DNA of 42,646 bases. Source: Paulinella micropora (taxonomy: Eukaryota; Cercozoa; Imbricatea; Euglyphida). Both the position numbers and the translations under genes were made by a program. A model generated the notes under the pieces. The model saw only the letters and a program-made list of their open reading frames with translations. It was not told where the DNA came from and did not search any database. Positions 1-11,527 of the stretch are shown in pieces. How positions within the stretch are numbered: the stretch's first letter is position 1; the number at the start of each line of letters is the position of its first letter. The stretch covers positions 484,954-527,599 of the forward strand of contig BJOX01000203.1 in assembly GCA_009731375.1 (NCBI GenBank). Direction: 5' to 3'.

Positions 1-9
1 TAGATAGAT

Positions 10-72
<63 letters not shown>

Positions 73-135
73 GTAGGTAGGTAGGTAGGTAGGTAGGTAG
101 GTAGGTAGGTAGATAGATAGATAGATAGATAGATG

Positions 136-168
<33 letters not shown>

Positions 169-169
169 G

Positions 170-228
<59 letters not shown>

Positions 229-239
229 CAGATAGCAGA

Positions 240-280
<41 letters not shown>

Positions 281-308
281 GGACGGACGGACACACACAC
301 ACACACAC

Positions 309-364
<56 letters not shown>
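1..364. repeat. GATA/GGTA/GACA microsatellite
   Basis: Almost pure tetranucleotide array: GATA with internal blocks of GGTA, GACA, GACG and a short CA run near 291-308. Any reading frame through it encodes only Ile-Tyr-Leu-Ser periodicity, so no gene is called here. Confidence 0.97.
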
Positions 365-1586
<1,222 letters not shown>

Positions 1587-1589
1587 CAT

Positions 1590-1760
1590 ACATACATACA
1601 CGTCGTTGCCATCTTTGCCATCTTTGCCATCTTTGCCAAATGCGTTTTCAGACACGTCAGACTTTCCTCCCTGTTTAGACTTTCCTCCCTGTGTAGACTT
1701 TCCTCCCTCCGCGAAATGCAAGTGGGTGGCCAACGCCAGCACGACCACCTGCCAAAGCAT
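1590..1760 (-). CDS. possible first exon of a secreted Gly/Lys/Asp-rich protein
   Basis: On the minus strand an ATG at 1760 opens a stretch that begins with a hydrophobic signal-peptide-like segment (about residues 1-18, [19 protein letters not shown]). It continues into two short tandem repeats: three copies of a 15-bp unit encoding GGKS-type repeats and four copies of a 9-bp unit encoding GKD. It then runs straight into the GATA array. This is consistent with a first exon of a small secreted host protein, but it could equally be chance coding in short tandem repeats. No family is recognised and no promoter was identified. Confidence 0.25.
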
Positions 1761-2189
1761 GTCTGTGTGGTTGCCAGAAACCCGAAATGCACGCAGGAAC
1801 CCGCTGTGCGTGGGCCGGCGAATGACTCGGGCTGTGCAGAAGAAGAAATAGCTGGCTGTTTCACCGATATCATTTTATCAAAGTGGCAAAGCCAAAATGA
1901 CACGCCAAAAGTTTTTTCTGTTTCTGGTAGAAAAAGTGGCAAAGCAGAAAGGCAGGCCAAATTTTTTTTGAAAAGCAGTCGTTTAAGACTTCGCATGTTT
2001 GCCTAGGTGATGCCGTCGCTGCTCTTGTGTGATGCTTCACGCTTTTACTTTGGTTTCTCTCGCTTTCTCTCTCTTGTTTCTCTCTCTTCTCCTTAATTTT
2101 CTTTCTCCCTTTCATCTAGTTCACTGAAATAAATTACTAGAGTTTAAATGTAATAACACTAGAATCATAGTGTTTGTGACTAGTATAGC
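1761..2189. other. left host flank of the mobile element
   Basis: Unique sequence becoming AT-rich toward the element boundary. No convincing gene is seen. The 6 bases next to the left TIR (TATAGC) do not match those next to the right TIR (CCCGGG), so no target-site duplication is visible. Confidence 0.6.
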
Positions 2190-2492
2190 TACCACTATAG
2201 CACAGTTATCTTTTATATAAAATAAGGCTATTTTTATATAAATTTGTCTTACTATTAATTTCAATAAAAATATACATAATTTTATCCAAATTCAATATAG
2301 CAATCATTAAGCCTTAAATAGTTCATATTTGAATTTCTCTCAAACTCTAAAAAAAAGATAACTTATCTATCTTTTTTCAAATCAACACGAAGAGACATCA
2401 AAACCTGTTTCTTAGTTTTTCTTGCTGTGCTGAACTTAGTTATCTTTTTTGAAAAAATTAAAAGTGCTCCCTATTGCGAGTTTGATTAATTT
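2190..2492 (+). repeat. left terminal inverted repeat
   Basis: 303 bp starting TACCACTATAGCACAG. It matches the reverse complement of 32833-33143 almost base for base; I count about four substitutions and an 8-bp length difference near 2335-2342. It marks the left end of the element. AT-rich, with no gene inside. Confidence 0.95.
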
Positions 2493-2526
2493 CTATTTAA
2501 ATAAATAAAAATTATATTATATATAT

Positions 2527-2747
2527 ATGGGTAGAAAACCAACATATACTGCGGAGGATGCAAGGGCGAAACATGCTGAACGCATGAGAGAATATCAGAG
2601 AAGAAATAAAGAGAAAGCACTTATGAGAGCAAAAGAATATTATCAAAAAAACAAGGTGAACGTACTGAGAAAATCAAAAGAGAAAAGAGAAAAATAAAGG
2701 CTGACCTTATTAGGCTTCAGATTATTGTCGGCCAAATTGAGACTTGA
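2527..2747 (+). CDS. small basic coiled-coil protein, frameshifted
   Basis: First gene inside the left TIR. ATG at 2527 follows an AT-rich TATA-like stretch. The uninterrupted frame gives 56 residues ending at 2697, very rich in Lys, Arg and Glu with helical heptad-like spacing. Around the A-run at 2643-2651 the other frame takes over smoothly and continues the same charged helical composition to a TGA at 2745-2747, giving about 73 residues. I therefore read one gene with a single-base indel in a homopolymer. No domain is recognised; small basic proteins of this kind are common in virophages and large DNA viruses and may bind nucleic acid. Confidence 0.55.
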
Positions 2748-3019
<272 letters not shown>

Positions 3020-4453
3020 ATGTCGAACATCATTGACTACGGGGGGCACACATGGAACCTAGACAAACTCAGAGATGCAAATATAACATTCCAAATAACT
3101 CAAAACAAGTTGTATGTAAAAAATCCTAATAGTAGTAGGTTTTACGACATAACAACTACAAGGGGAGCACTATCCGACCCTGAAAGATTTTATTCTGAAC
3201 CTGATCGAAAACAAAGGGAACAAAAATATGTAGAGCCACAAGTAATTGAGTTCAATGGCTATAAACTGATAAGGATAGACACTGAACACAAACTACCTGT
3301 GGGGCAATCTGTATATACTATAAAATTAAGTAAATCAATGTCTCAAAAAGTGAAAAAGTTTCCATTAGAAGGTATCATAGGAATGATCGGATCTATAATT
3401 GAAGACTTTAAAACACTTTACAAAGACAATGACTTAATACAAATACGTATTAGTGCTATTCCTTCAACTTGGAATGTACAAAACCAAGAATTAATAAAAG
3501 TAAAAGATTTCAATTTAGAAGATATACTGACTAGACTAGAATCTATACTTCAATCAAACGACGAAAACTATATGGACGAAGAAGGAGCAACAATGGAACT
3601 TATTGATTTCAATTTTGTGGGTGTAAGGATGCCAGAAGGACGAGCAAGATTGAAAGCAATAACAGAAACAGACATGTATAAAAAGAAAGGTGTAATACGA
3701 ATAAACAATGACTACAACATATGTTTGGCGAGGGCAATAGTTGTAGCAAATGCAAAAATAGAAAAGCATCAAAAGTATTCACAAATCAAGGACGGACGCA
3801 GAATCCAAGACGAACTGGCAAACAAACTACATGAGGAGGCTGGTGTCATGAAAGATTTGTGCGGGCTTTCTGAAATTAGTGAGTTTGCTGGACATATAGA
3901 CTACAACATTGTTATTGTTGAATATCCAGACAAAATCGTATATAAGACTGAGATGAAGGACAAAAAATATATATACATCCTAAAAACAATGAACCATTAC
4001 GACACCATAACAAGTATGAAAGCATTCTTATCAAAACGAAACTTTTGCGAGAAATGTATGAAGGGATACGAACATAATCACGCATGTGAATTCAAATGTA
4101 ATATATGTCTAACCGATGGATGTAAAGGATATGACAATATTTCAAAATGGAAAATGTGCAATGAGTGTAATAGAAAGTTTCCTAATGATGAATGTTTCAA
4201 CAATCATAAACAAAATGAGTTGTGTGATGTAAAGAAAAAATGTATCACATGTGCTAAGACATACAAAGGAGAACATAAATGCGGATATGAAAAATGTAGG
4301 AACTGCAAAGAACTACAACCTTTATGGCACCAATGTGAGATAAAAAAAAAAGTCATACACGCACCATCAACAAAATATGTATTCTTTGATTTTGAAGCAA
4401 ATCAAGAGACAGGAATACATATTATCAATCATTCAGAAAGTCAATATTTTGAT

Positions 4454-4526
4454 GGAAGGGGCCCCGCCCCTTTCCAAACACTTGGCGAACAAGGTGGGGG
4501 TATGGTAGGGGGTGAAACCCCCTCCG
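4454..4526 (+). repeat. GC-rich palindromic element in frame inside the polymerase gene
   Basis: A GC-rich island in an AT-rich gene, made of two hairpins: an imperfect stem at 4454-4475 around GGGGCCCCGCCCC, and AGGGGG/CCCCCT with a TGAAA loop at 4507-4523. It is read through in frame as a Gly/Pro/Thr-rich loop (roughly residues 479-503) between the ExoI and ExoII motifs, where relatives carry other sequence. It resembles in concept the protein-coding palindromic elements known from Rickettsia; the homology is not established. Confidence 0.7.
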
Positions 4527-5264
4527 ACAGCACACCAATCATACATAAAAACATTGAACAATTCTGTGAGTGGGCGTTGGGTGTAAAACATAAGGGTTAT
4601 ACATTCATAGCACATAATGCGCGGGGGTATGATTGTCAATTTGTGCTAAAATGGTTCATTGAAAAAGGCATAACTCCATTTGTAATCTATGAAGGTGGAA
4701 AAATAATGATGATGTCTATTGGTAATGGAAAAGAACAGATTAGATTTATAGATAGTCTATCTTTCCTTACTATGCCTTTATCTGATTTTCCTGATACATT
4801 TGGACTTACAGAATTAAAGAAAGGATATTTTCCTCACTTTTTCAATAAAACAGACAACCAAACATACATAGGGAAAATGCCAGACAAAGATGACTATGGC
4901 TATAACTCATTTTCAAAGAAGAAAAGAGGATTTCCTGAAATGGTATGATGAGCAAAAATGCAAAGTATTTGATTTCAATATTGAAATGATTGAATATTGT
5001 CATAGTGATGTAGATATACTAAGACGGGGGTGTATTGAGTTTAGGAAACAATTTATGGAGTTTGGTATTGATCCATTTCAATACACTACAATCGCCTCTA
5101 CATGTATGGCACTATTCAAAGCAAACTACATGCCTGAGGACAGCATAGCAGTCATACCGACAAACAGAACAGACAAAGCAAAAACAAGTCGTATGTGTGT
5201 GGAATGGTTAGCATACAGAGAAAAAAAGGACAATGCCAAAATTCAACATGGTCTAAATGGTAAA

Positions 5265-5600
5265 GATAGCATGTCGTGGATTGATTGTTTCTTGCTCAAT
5301 TAATGTCTCTTCTATTGTGCCTTTGAATTCTTCCTTTGTTCTTATCCTATTCCATTGACACCCCCATATTGTTATTAATTGACTAACTTCAGGATGTTGA
5401 CTTATTAAAGTTTCTCGTAGTTTAGTTTCTTTGTATAGTTGTCCAAATGTTTTATTAACAGACCTTTCTCTATTCAATTCATTTCCATTAAAGCACTCAG
5501 GACACCCGTGCCAATAACAACCATGGAACTCATATGCAGTTTTTGTTTTCTCATCATATCCGTCTAAGTAGGCTTTCACACCTTTAGGTAAGTTTAGTAT
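5265..5600 (-). other. inverted segment of the polymerase gene
   Basis: On the plus strand the polymerase frame stops making sense after about 5262. The minus strand of 5253-5617 encodes typical Polinton polymerase sequence (EFHGCYWHGCP near 5530, INPR near 5275), which belongs between the ExoIII part upstream and the motif A part that resumes near 5602. Both plus- and minus-strand readings overlap for about 15-20 bp at each end, so the breakpoints are only approximate. Either a real micro-inversion or an assembly flip; there is no gap next to it. Confidence 0.85.
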
Positions 5601-7050
5601 TGGTGGAAGAGTGAATACTCTGTCTCTATACTGGAAGTCAATGAGTGAGTATCAGTATGCTAAGTATATAGATGTGTGCTCTCTCTATCCGACTGTTATG
5701 TACTATGACCCCTATCCTGTGAAACACCACAAAGCAATAAGAGGAAAAGAAGCATATGATATGTTGAATAATAAAACAGCATTCGGTATAGCAAAAATAA
5801 AAATACTACCACCTAGAGGACTAATTCACCCAGTCCTTCCATGTCAAGATAGAGGAAAGATGATGTATTATCTGTGTAATAAATGTGGCAAGGAAGGCTT
5901 ACAGGACAAATGTCAGCACACTGAGGACAGAATATTGACAGGCACATGGGCAACACCACTTATTTACAAAGCAATACAAAAAGGCTACAGACTTATTAAA
6001 ACTTATGAATTATGGCATTGGAATGAACAGACAACCGAACTATTCAAAGAATATATTAAGACATTTCTAAGAGTGAAACAGGAATCAAGTGGCTATCCTT
6101 CAAATGTCATAACAGAAGAAGACAAAGACAACTACATTAAGGACTATGAACAAAAGATGAAAATTAAATTAGATAAAAGCAAGATTGAAAAGAATGAAGG
6201 TAGAAGGGCTGTGGCGAAACTATATCTAAACTCACTATGGGGAAAATTTGGACAACAAAACAACAAGACACAAACAAAACTAGTAAGGAGTGAAGCAGAA
6301 CTATACAAAATACTAAACGACAAAAAGATAAATGAAGTATCAATCAATGTGATAAACAAAAAATGCTTAGAATTATCTTACAACCTACATCCAGAAAAAG
6401 TATCAGACCCCTACAATACAAATATCTGTGTAGCACTATTTACTACAGCACACGCACAGATGAGATTGTATGATATGATGGACAGATTAGGTAATAGAGT
6501 ATTATACCATGACACAGATAGTGTGATTTATTCAGTAGATGAAAAAGAAGGACAGACAACAATACCGACAGGAGATTTACTGGGGCAATGGACAGATGAA
6601 TTGATAGATAAAAAAACAAAGGTAAGCAGAAAGATAACCACATTTGTTGGAGCAGGTCCTAAATTCTATGGCTACATACTAGATGACGGAACTACAAAAA
6701 TGAAATTAAAAGGCTTCTCAATGAATTACGATACTTGTAAGAAATTGAACTTGGTTAATATGTTTAGTATTATAAGCAATGGATTACAAGTACAAGACAC
6801 TGAACTATCAAAAAAGGCTTACGAAGAATTAGAGGACTTACTAGAAACAAAAGGAGAAAAGTGTATAGCAAAGAATGTGTCTGAGGCTGGAAATTTAACC
6901 ATACACACCAACAGCAAAATAACGAGAAACAAAAAGACCAAAACAATATCGTCTGAGCACATACAAAAGATCTTTTCATTTACTTACACAAAAAGAGTAA
7001 TACAACCACTAAAAGAAAACCAGATTACAACATTACCATACGGTTATTAA

Positions 7051-7361
7051 GCAAAAAAAAAGGAATTTACAAAAAATGAAAAAAAGAGAAAAAAAAAAGC
7101 AAAGGCATAATAAAGAATAAGCAGTGAGAGTTGAACCGCCGACAATGACGGACAACACCACCAACATACTAATTACACCACCCCTAACAATGACAGAGGA
7201 CAAATAAATTTTTTGCATTGTGCTTGCTTTGATTTCGGTTTTTCTACCTCAGTCAATGCGCAATGTTATCACTTGGTTTTTCAGAGAAAATGCGAAAGCA
7301 CAGAAACATACTTGACGTTTTCGCAGTCTTGGCCTACTTTCTCGCAGTTCTTCTTGAAGAG
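7051..7361. other. AT-rich intergenic region after the polymerase gene
   Basis: A poly-A-rich stretch follows the polymerase stop. The minus strand of about 7115-7200 has a GGTTCAACTCT sequence resembling a tRNA B-box and an upstream TGGTGTAATTAGT resembling an A-box, but I could not fold a clean cloverleaf. Otherwise nothing is recognised. Confidence 0.5.
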
Positions 7362-7848
7362 ATGAGTGATCATATTGATGATGAAGCCCAAGATGAAGAG
7401 ATTTCTAGTGAAAGTGAGTTAGAAATAGAAAGAGAAGAAAATAATTGGTTTGATTATTATTCTGACAAGAGCAACAAAAAAATTATTTCTGACAAAATAT
7501 TTTTGGAAACTAAGAAAAAAACTTGTCCAAAAAAATAAGATTATTGAAACAAGAACTTAACGATGTTGAATCAAGACTGGAAGCAGTTTATCAGAGAGAT
7601 GAGGAACTGAAAGAAGACAAAAGACGAATGGAAGAGGAGAGAAAAGTTAAGAGGCAGAGACTTAGAAAAAAAAAGAGACTAAGAAAGAAATCGCATTTTT
7701 GGAAAAGTGGTTAGAAAAAAATAAATTTCCAATGTCTCGCCAAGAGGAAAATTTCGCTCGTAATTTAATTGCAAAAGGTGATACATTTGATGAGGTGATA
7801 GTTAAGTATAAATTGTATGTTAGTGAAGCGAGAGCCCGAGTGGAGTAA
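7362..7848 (+). pseudogene. acidic N-terminus / coiled-coil protein, frameshifted
   Basis: ATG at 7362 (an upstream in-frame ATG at 7263 is possible). The first part is strongly acidic. A shift at the A-rich stretch 7512-7535 moves to a frame rich in Glu, Lys and Arg with coiled-coil character, and a second shift at the A-run 7671-7680 moves to a frame encoding a compact C-terminal segment (EKWLEKNKFPMSRQEE and onward) that ends with TAA at 7846-7848. Joined by position it would be about 160 residues. No family is recognised. Both shifts sit in homopolymers, so sequencing error is as likely as decay. It lies between the polymerase and a second degraded gene, all on the plus strand. Confidence 0.5.
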
Positions 7849-8068
7849 AAAATAGTTGTGTGATCTGTGCTGTCTGCCTACCTGCTCACTTCTCATCAAT
7901 GAACACGACACACATTTCACTACAACATAAAAGCACACTTATTATTTGGTTATTTGGAAAAAAAAATATTTATTTACAAAATTATTTATATTTACGAAAC
8001 ATAAAAAAAACGGCTTCAAGGCACTGCCCACACATGTTTTTTGTGCTTTTTGGTGTGGGGCAGGTACA

Positions 8069-8603
8069 ATGCCGCCAAAGAAGAAGCCCGACAATCCGCC
8101 AGCAGAAGCGCCAGCCGAAGTGCCAGCAGAAGCGCCAGCCAAAGTGCCAGCAGAAGCGCCAGCCGAAGTGCCTTCTGACCAAAAGCATCAGGTATTCATA
8201 TACATATGATGTTTCATTTTCCAGTAGCAAATGTGATTATTGGTAGGCCGATGCTGAAGGAAAGAGAGGAAACGCGAGAAGCCCGATCAATAAACTTAGA
8301 GGAAAGAGATCGAAAGGAAAAAACGTTGATAAGTTTCGTGAAGGAAAGAAATGTTATGTATGATTTGTCGATGATGTCTCAAAACCAAATGTAATATATG
8401 ATGAGGCTGATACAAATGATGTCACGCGAAAGGAGGCAATTTCAATGATTTACCCCGGCGATGTCGACGTTTATTTCGTTGCCGTTGATGAGTATGAGGT
8501 TCGTGTCTTCCATTCTTGGTCTGCCGTGAAACTTTTTTACAACAACGAATCTCCACCACTTTTTACAAAGTTTTGCGAAGACAAACGAAAGAAGTCGGGT
8601 TAG
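8069..8603 (+). pseudogene. Ala/Pro/Glu-repeat protein with globular C-terminus, degraded
   Basis: ATG at 8069 opens a lysine-rich start (MPPKKKPDNPP), then a tandem repeat of PAEAPAEV type encoded by a 12-bp unit (about 8098-8175). A frameshift near 8190 leads into a second frame that stays protein-like to the TAG at 8601-8603, but that frame contains in-frame stops at 8247 (TAG) and near 8359 (TGA). The last about 65 residues are rich in aromatic and acidic residues and look like a small folded domain (for example YPGDVDVYFVAVDEYE). No family is recognised. It ends one base before the integrase gene's stop, so the two genes are convergent. The in-frame stops suggest true decay, though sequencing error cannot be excluded. 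Confidence 0.45.
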
Positions 8604-8604
8604 A

Positions 8605-9520
8605 CTACAAGTCCATTATTTCTTTTTTCTTCTTTTGCCTGGAAGAAGTTCTGATGTTGGCGGGGTCTATTTCCTCACGTTTAAGTAAATGCTTTGTTTG
8701 TTTTTCTTTTGTTAGTTGTTTCGGTTCTTTATTAATATCTGTCTCTTCCGGCTCGTTAGTTGCATCAGTCTTTAATAAATGTCGTGGTGGCACTATATCA
8801 TCATTTGTTAATACAATCCGGTATCCCTTACGGGCTTTGACGGTGTAGATTTGCTTGCTCCAAGTCTTTCCTCCCTTTTCTAGAATGTGTTTCTTGTTCA
8901 ACTTTCTAACTATGTCTCCTTCTTTGAAACCAAATAAATATTTATCAACATATCTATTCTGTTGGCTAGTATCATTCCCTTTAAATACATCAATTGGTGC
9001 AGCCTTAATTGCTGAATGTTCTTTCTTGTTATAATAATAAACAATATCTTCAATATAACTTATCCAATCAAAATTACGATTAAAAGCCCATAATACGTGT
9101 AATCTTTCTCTTAGTGTTCTAACAAATCTATCAACAATACCTAACGAATTATGATCGCCAGGTACTTCAACCATAAATTGTTCAATTCCATTATTTCTCA
9201 TCCACTTACCAACGGCACCTTCAAACTCCCCACCATTGTCCGATATGTATGCTTTAGGTTTTGGTAATTTCTTGAGAGCATCTAAAGCGGTGGTTGAAAA
9301 TTTATTTTTTATAGGTATCGCATAAGCATAACGACTATGAATATCAATCCAAATAAGGGCAAAATCATAATTTTTATTTTTTGTAGCAACCTTACTCATA
9401 TCCATATATTAAATCAATATTAACCATATCTAATACCTTATCAGCCCATATTGTTGTCCCTCTAGTCCTTGGCTTAGTCTGACGAAATAATTCTTGGGCA
9501 GTGTTTGTCTTTTCTTCCAT
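8605..9520 (-). CDS. int: retroviral-type (rve) integrase of the Polinton, one frameshift
   Basis: Catalyses integration of the element by joining its TIR ends to target DNA. The start is the ATG at 9520, placed directly against the palindromic module. A 1-nt frameshift near 9405-9412 separates the first about 38 residues from the catalytic core. Numbering from the methionine at 9405: first Asp D21 in IDIHSRYAYA, second Asp D56 in YISDNGGEF, and 35 residues later, where Glu is expected, D92 in LGIVDRFVRTLRE. The C-terminal third has an SH3/chromo-like pattern (GDIVRKLNKKHILEKGGKTW) followed by a charged tail. No N-terminal HHCC zinc domain is visible. Promoter sequence is split from the gene by the GC-rich insert. 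Confidence 0.92.
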
Positions 9521-9532
9521 TGATATTTTAGA
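9521..9532. repeat. 12-bp direct repeat, left copy, at the insert boundary
   Basis: TGATATTTTAGA, identical to 19277-19288. It is the gene-proximal end of the palindromic module upstream of the integrase. The GC-rich insert starts at the next base. Confidence 0.9.
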
Positions 9533-9874
9533 GGCCGTCGCGCTGCTGAGGGAGGTCCCCCCCGGGTCCTGTGCCCTGCCCCAGCACACCGACAGCGGGG
9601 GGAGCGGCCGGGCCTCGCCCGCCGGCAGGAACGGCAGCCACTCGCCCACCACGTCCCGTGGGTGCGACAGCCGCCGGGCGTAGCCGCGCTTCACCAGCAG
9701 CCTGGTCAGGTGCTCGGCTACGACGGAGCCCAGCCACCCACAGTCACACGCAGAACCGTTAACGCACACGAGTTCGCTGCCCTGGCAGTCGGGGCAGGCG
9801 TGCTGGCGCGGGATGCGGGCCGCGCGGGAGCGGGCCCCCGGCCTGGCCGCTAGGCAGTCGTCCACGCTCAGCAT
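9533..9874 (-). CDS. zinc-ribbon-like host protein, 3' end lost at the junction
   Basis: The minus frame from an internal ATG at 9874 encodes a probable zinc ribbon (CPDC near 9795 followed by CDCGW near 9735) and then a basic, leucine-containing segment. The frame stays open across the composition boundary into the integrase region, so the natural C-terminus is missing. Upstream the frame runs into a poly-C/poly-G tract, so the true start is unknown. The function cannot be assigned; zinc ribbons of this kind occur in transcription factors and transposases. Codon composition is GC-rich, unlike the flanking element. Confidence 0.4.
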
Positions 9875-9960
9875 TTCTACCGGCCGGGACCCCCTCCCCG
9901 CCCGCCGGCGCGCGCAGGGGGGGAGGAGGCAGGGTTTCCTCTTGCGGCCCTCCGCCCGAC

Positions 9961-9961
9961 G

Positions 9962-10023
<62 letters not shown>

Positions 10024-10140
10024 CGGGGGCCCCCCCCCCGGGGGGGGGGGGGGGGGGGGGCCCCCCCCCCCCCCCCCCCCCCCCCGGGGCCCGGGGGGGG
10101 GGGGGGGGCCCCGCCCGGGGGGGGGGGGGGGGGGGGGGCG
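9961..10140. other. poly-C/poly-G artefact tract
   Basis: Long alternating homopolymer runs of C and G with almost no other base. This is most likely an assembly product of low-quality reads rather than genome sequence; similar runs occur beside gaps at 12759-12778, 19080-19111, 19222-19248 and 37587-37619. Confidence 0.8.
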
Positions 10141-10220
10141 CCCCGCCGCCTCCTCCCCGGCCGCGTGCACGGCGGGGCCCAGCCCGCCGCCGCGCGCGGC
10201 GGGAGCCAGAAAGGCCTGCT

Positions 10221-10705
10221 ATGCCACCCTCCGCCGTGCGCGCTGCCCGTCGCCGGTGCACGACCAAGTACAGCTTCAAGGGGCTGCGCCGCGGCCCGCT
10301 GCTGGCCAGGTACAGGCTGGAGCACAGCAGGCGCTGGACGCCCTGGGTGCCGGCCTGCCGGCCCTGCGCGCGGAAACGCATCTTCCGGCGCGCCGGGGCC
10401 GCCACGCCCGGGCTGTGCGGGCGCCACGCCCGTCAGGAGGCGGACTCCGAGACAGAGACCGACCCGGAGACGGAGGCCGACACTGAGGAGGCGGACGCTG
10501 ACACGGGGGCGGGCGCTGACGATCGTGTCGGGCCCGGCGGCGTCACACCGCCCGCGGCGGGCGCCGAGCACCGCCGGCCGCCACCGGCGCTCTCGGGCGG
10601 CGAGCACCGTCCACCATGGCTCCTGCAGCTCCAGAGCTGGAGCGCCGGCCTACGGACGGTGCAGCCGCCCGGCGTAGGGGCGACGGGGGGTGGCCGGCCG
10701 GCGGC
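10221..10705 (+). CDS. possible host protein with Cys/His zinc motif and acidic tail, truncated by gap
   Basis: ATG at 10221 opens a frame with a basic region (RRCTTKYSFKGLRRG), a Cys-x2-Cys ... Cys-x2-His pattern (CRPCARKRI ... GLCGRHA, about 10355-10435) and then a strongly acidic Glu/Asp/Thr tail. The frame runs into the 587-N gap at 10706. The Cys/His spacing resembles small zinc-binding modules seen in algal and large-virus proteins. The minus strand is also open in this GC-rich stretch, so the strand is not certain. Confidence 0.35.
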
Positions 10706-11292
10706 NNNNNNNNNNNNNNNNNNNNNNNNNNNNNNNNNNNNNNNNNNNNNNNNNNNNNNNNNNNNNNNNNNNNNNNNNNNNNNNNNNNNNNNNNNNNNNN
10801 NNNNNNNNNNNNNNNNNNNNNNNNNNNNNNNNNNNNNNNNNNNNNNNNNNNNNNNNNNNNNNNNNNNNNNNNNNNNNNNNNNNNNNNNNNNNNNNNNNNN
10901 NNNNNNNNNNNNNNNNNNNNNNNNNNNNNNNNNNNNNNNNNNNNNNNNNNNNNNNNNNNNNNNNNNNNNNNNNNNNNNNNNNNNNNNNNNNNNNNNNNNN
11001 NNNNNNNNNNNNNNNNNNNNNNNNNNNNNNNNNNNNNNNNNNNNNNNNNNNNNNNNNNNNNNNNNNNNNNNNNNNNNNNNNNNNNNNNNNNNNNNNNNNN
11101 NNNNNNNNNNNNNNNNNNNNNNNNNNNNNNNNNNNNNNNNNNNNNNNNNNNNNNNNNNNNNNNNNNNNNNNNNNNNNNNNNNNNNNNNNNNNNNNNNNNN
11201 NNNNNNNNNNNNNNNNNNNNNNNNNNNNNNNNNNNNNNNNNNNNNNNNNNNNNNNNNNNNNNNNNNNNNNNNNNNNNNNNNNNNNNNNNNNN
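10706..11292. other. assembly gap (N)
   Basis: 587 undetermined bases; nothing can be said about content. Confidence 0.99.
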
Positions 11293-11527
11293 CCCCTTTC
11301 CCCCCCCCCCCCCCCCACCCCCCACGCGCACGACGGGCGCGCTTAGCCCCGGTGGCCACGCTGTAGCGCTAGTCCGTCCACCGCGCACGCGGATTAAATT
11401 ACCAATCCCTGACAGCCACCCCTGCCCCGGGCCGTAGGAAAGTAGCCAGCCCCCCTCGGGGCTTCTATGCCGGGCTTGGCCTTTTAATGAGCAAGCGCCC
11501 CCCTGTTTCCCTCCCCCCTTCCCGTGA
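11293..11527. other. intergenic GC-rich sequence
   Basis: A C-rich run beside the gap, then unique sequence. No gene is supported. It lies downstream of the minus-strand membrane protein gene and may hold its 3' untranslated region. Confidence 0.5.

Larger units (their letters stand above)
3020..7050 (+). pseudogene. polB: protein-primed family B DNA polymerase (Polinton type), disrupted
   Basis: Replicative polymerase of the element, about 1,340 residues if whole. In order: an N-terminal region of about 330 residues, a Cys/His-rich zinc-binding region (about residues 340-445), the 3'-5' exonuclease with ExoI FDFEAN (D457, E459), ExoII HNARGYD (N533, D538) and ExoIII YCHSD (near 5000), then the palm with motif A DVCSLYP (5671), motif B KLYLNSLWGKFGQ (about 6217), motif C YHDTDS (6511-6519) and a KxY-type GPKFYGY. 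All catalytic motifs are present. The reading is broken by a -1 frameshift in the A-rich run near 4916-4930 and by an internal inverted segment at about 5265-5600. Terminal stop is at 7048-7050. The family starts synthesis from a protein bound to the TIR ends. An in-frame GC-rich palindromic insert lies between ExoI and ExoII. Confidence 0.93.

Noticed and set aside
7115-7200. tRNA-like sequence on the minus strand
   Set aside because: A-box-like and B-box-like strings are present, but the T-arm and acceptor stems do not pair and no standard cloverleaf could be drawn.
8069-8603. Reassigned stop codons (TAG/TGA as sense) to explain in-frame stops
   Set aside because: All three stop codons are used normally at the ends of intact genes such as the ATPase (TGA), and the other genes do not contain systematic internal TAG or TGA.
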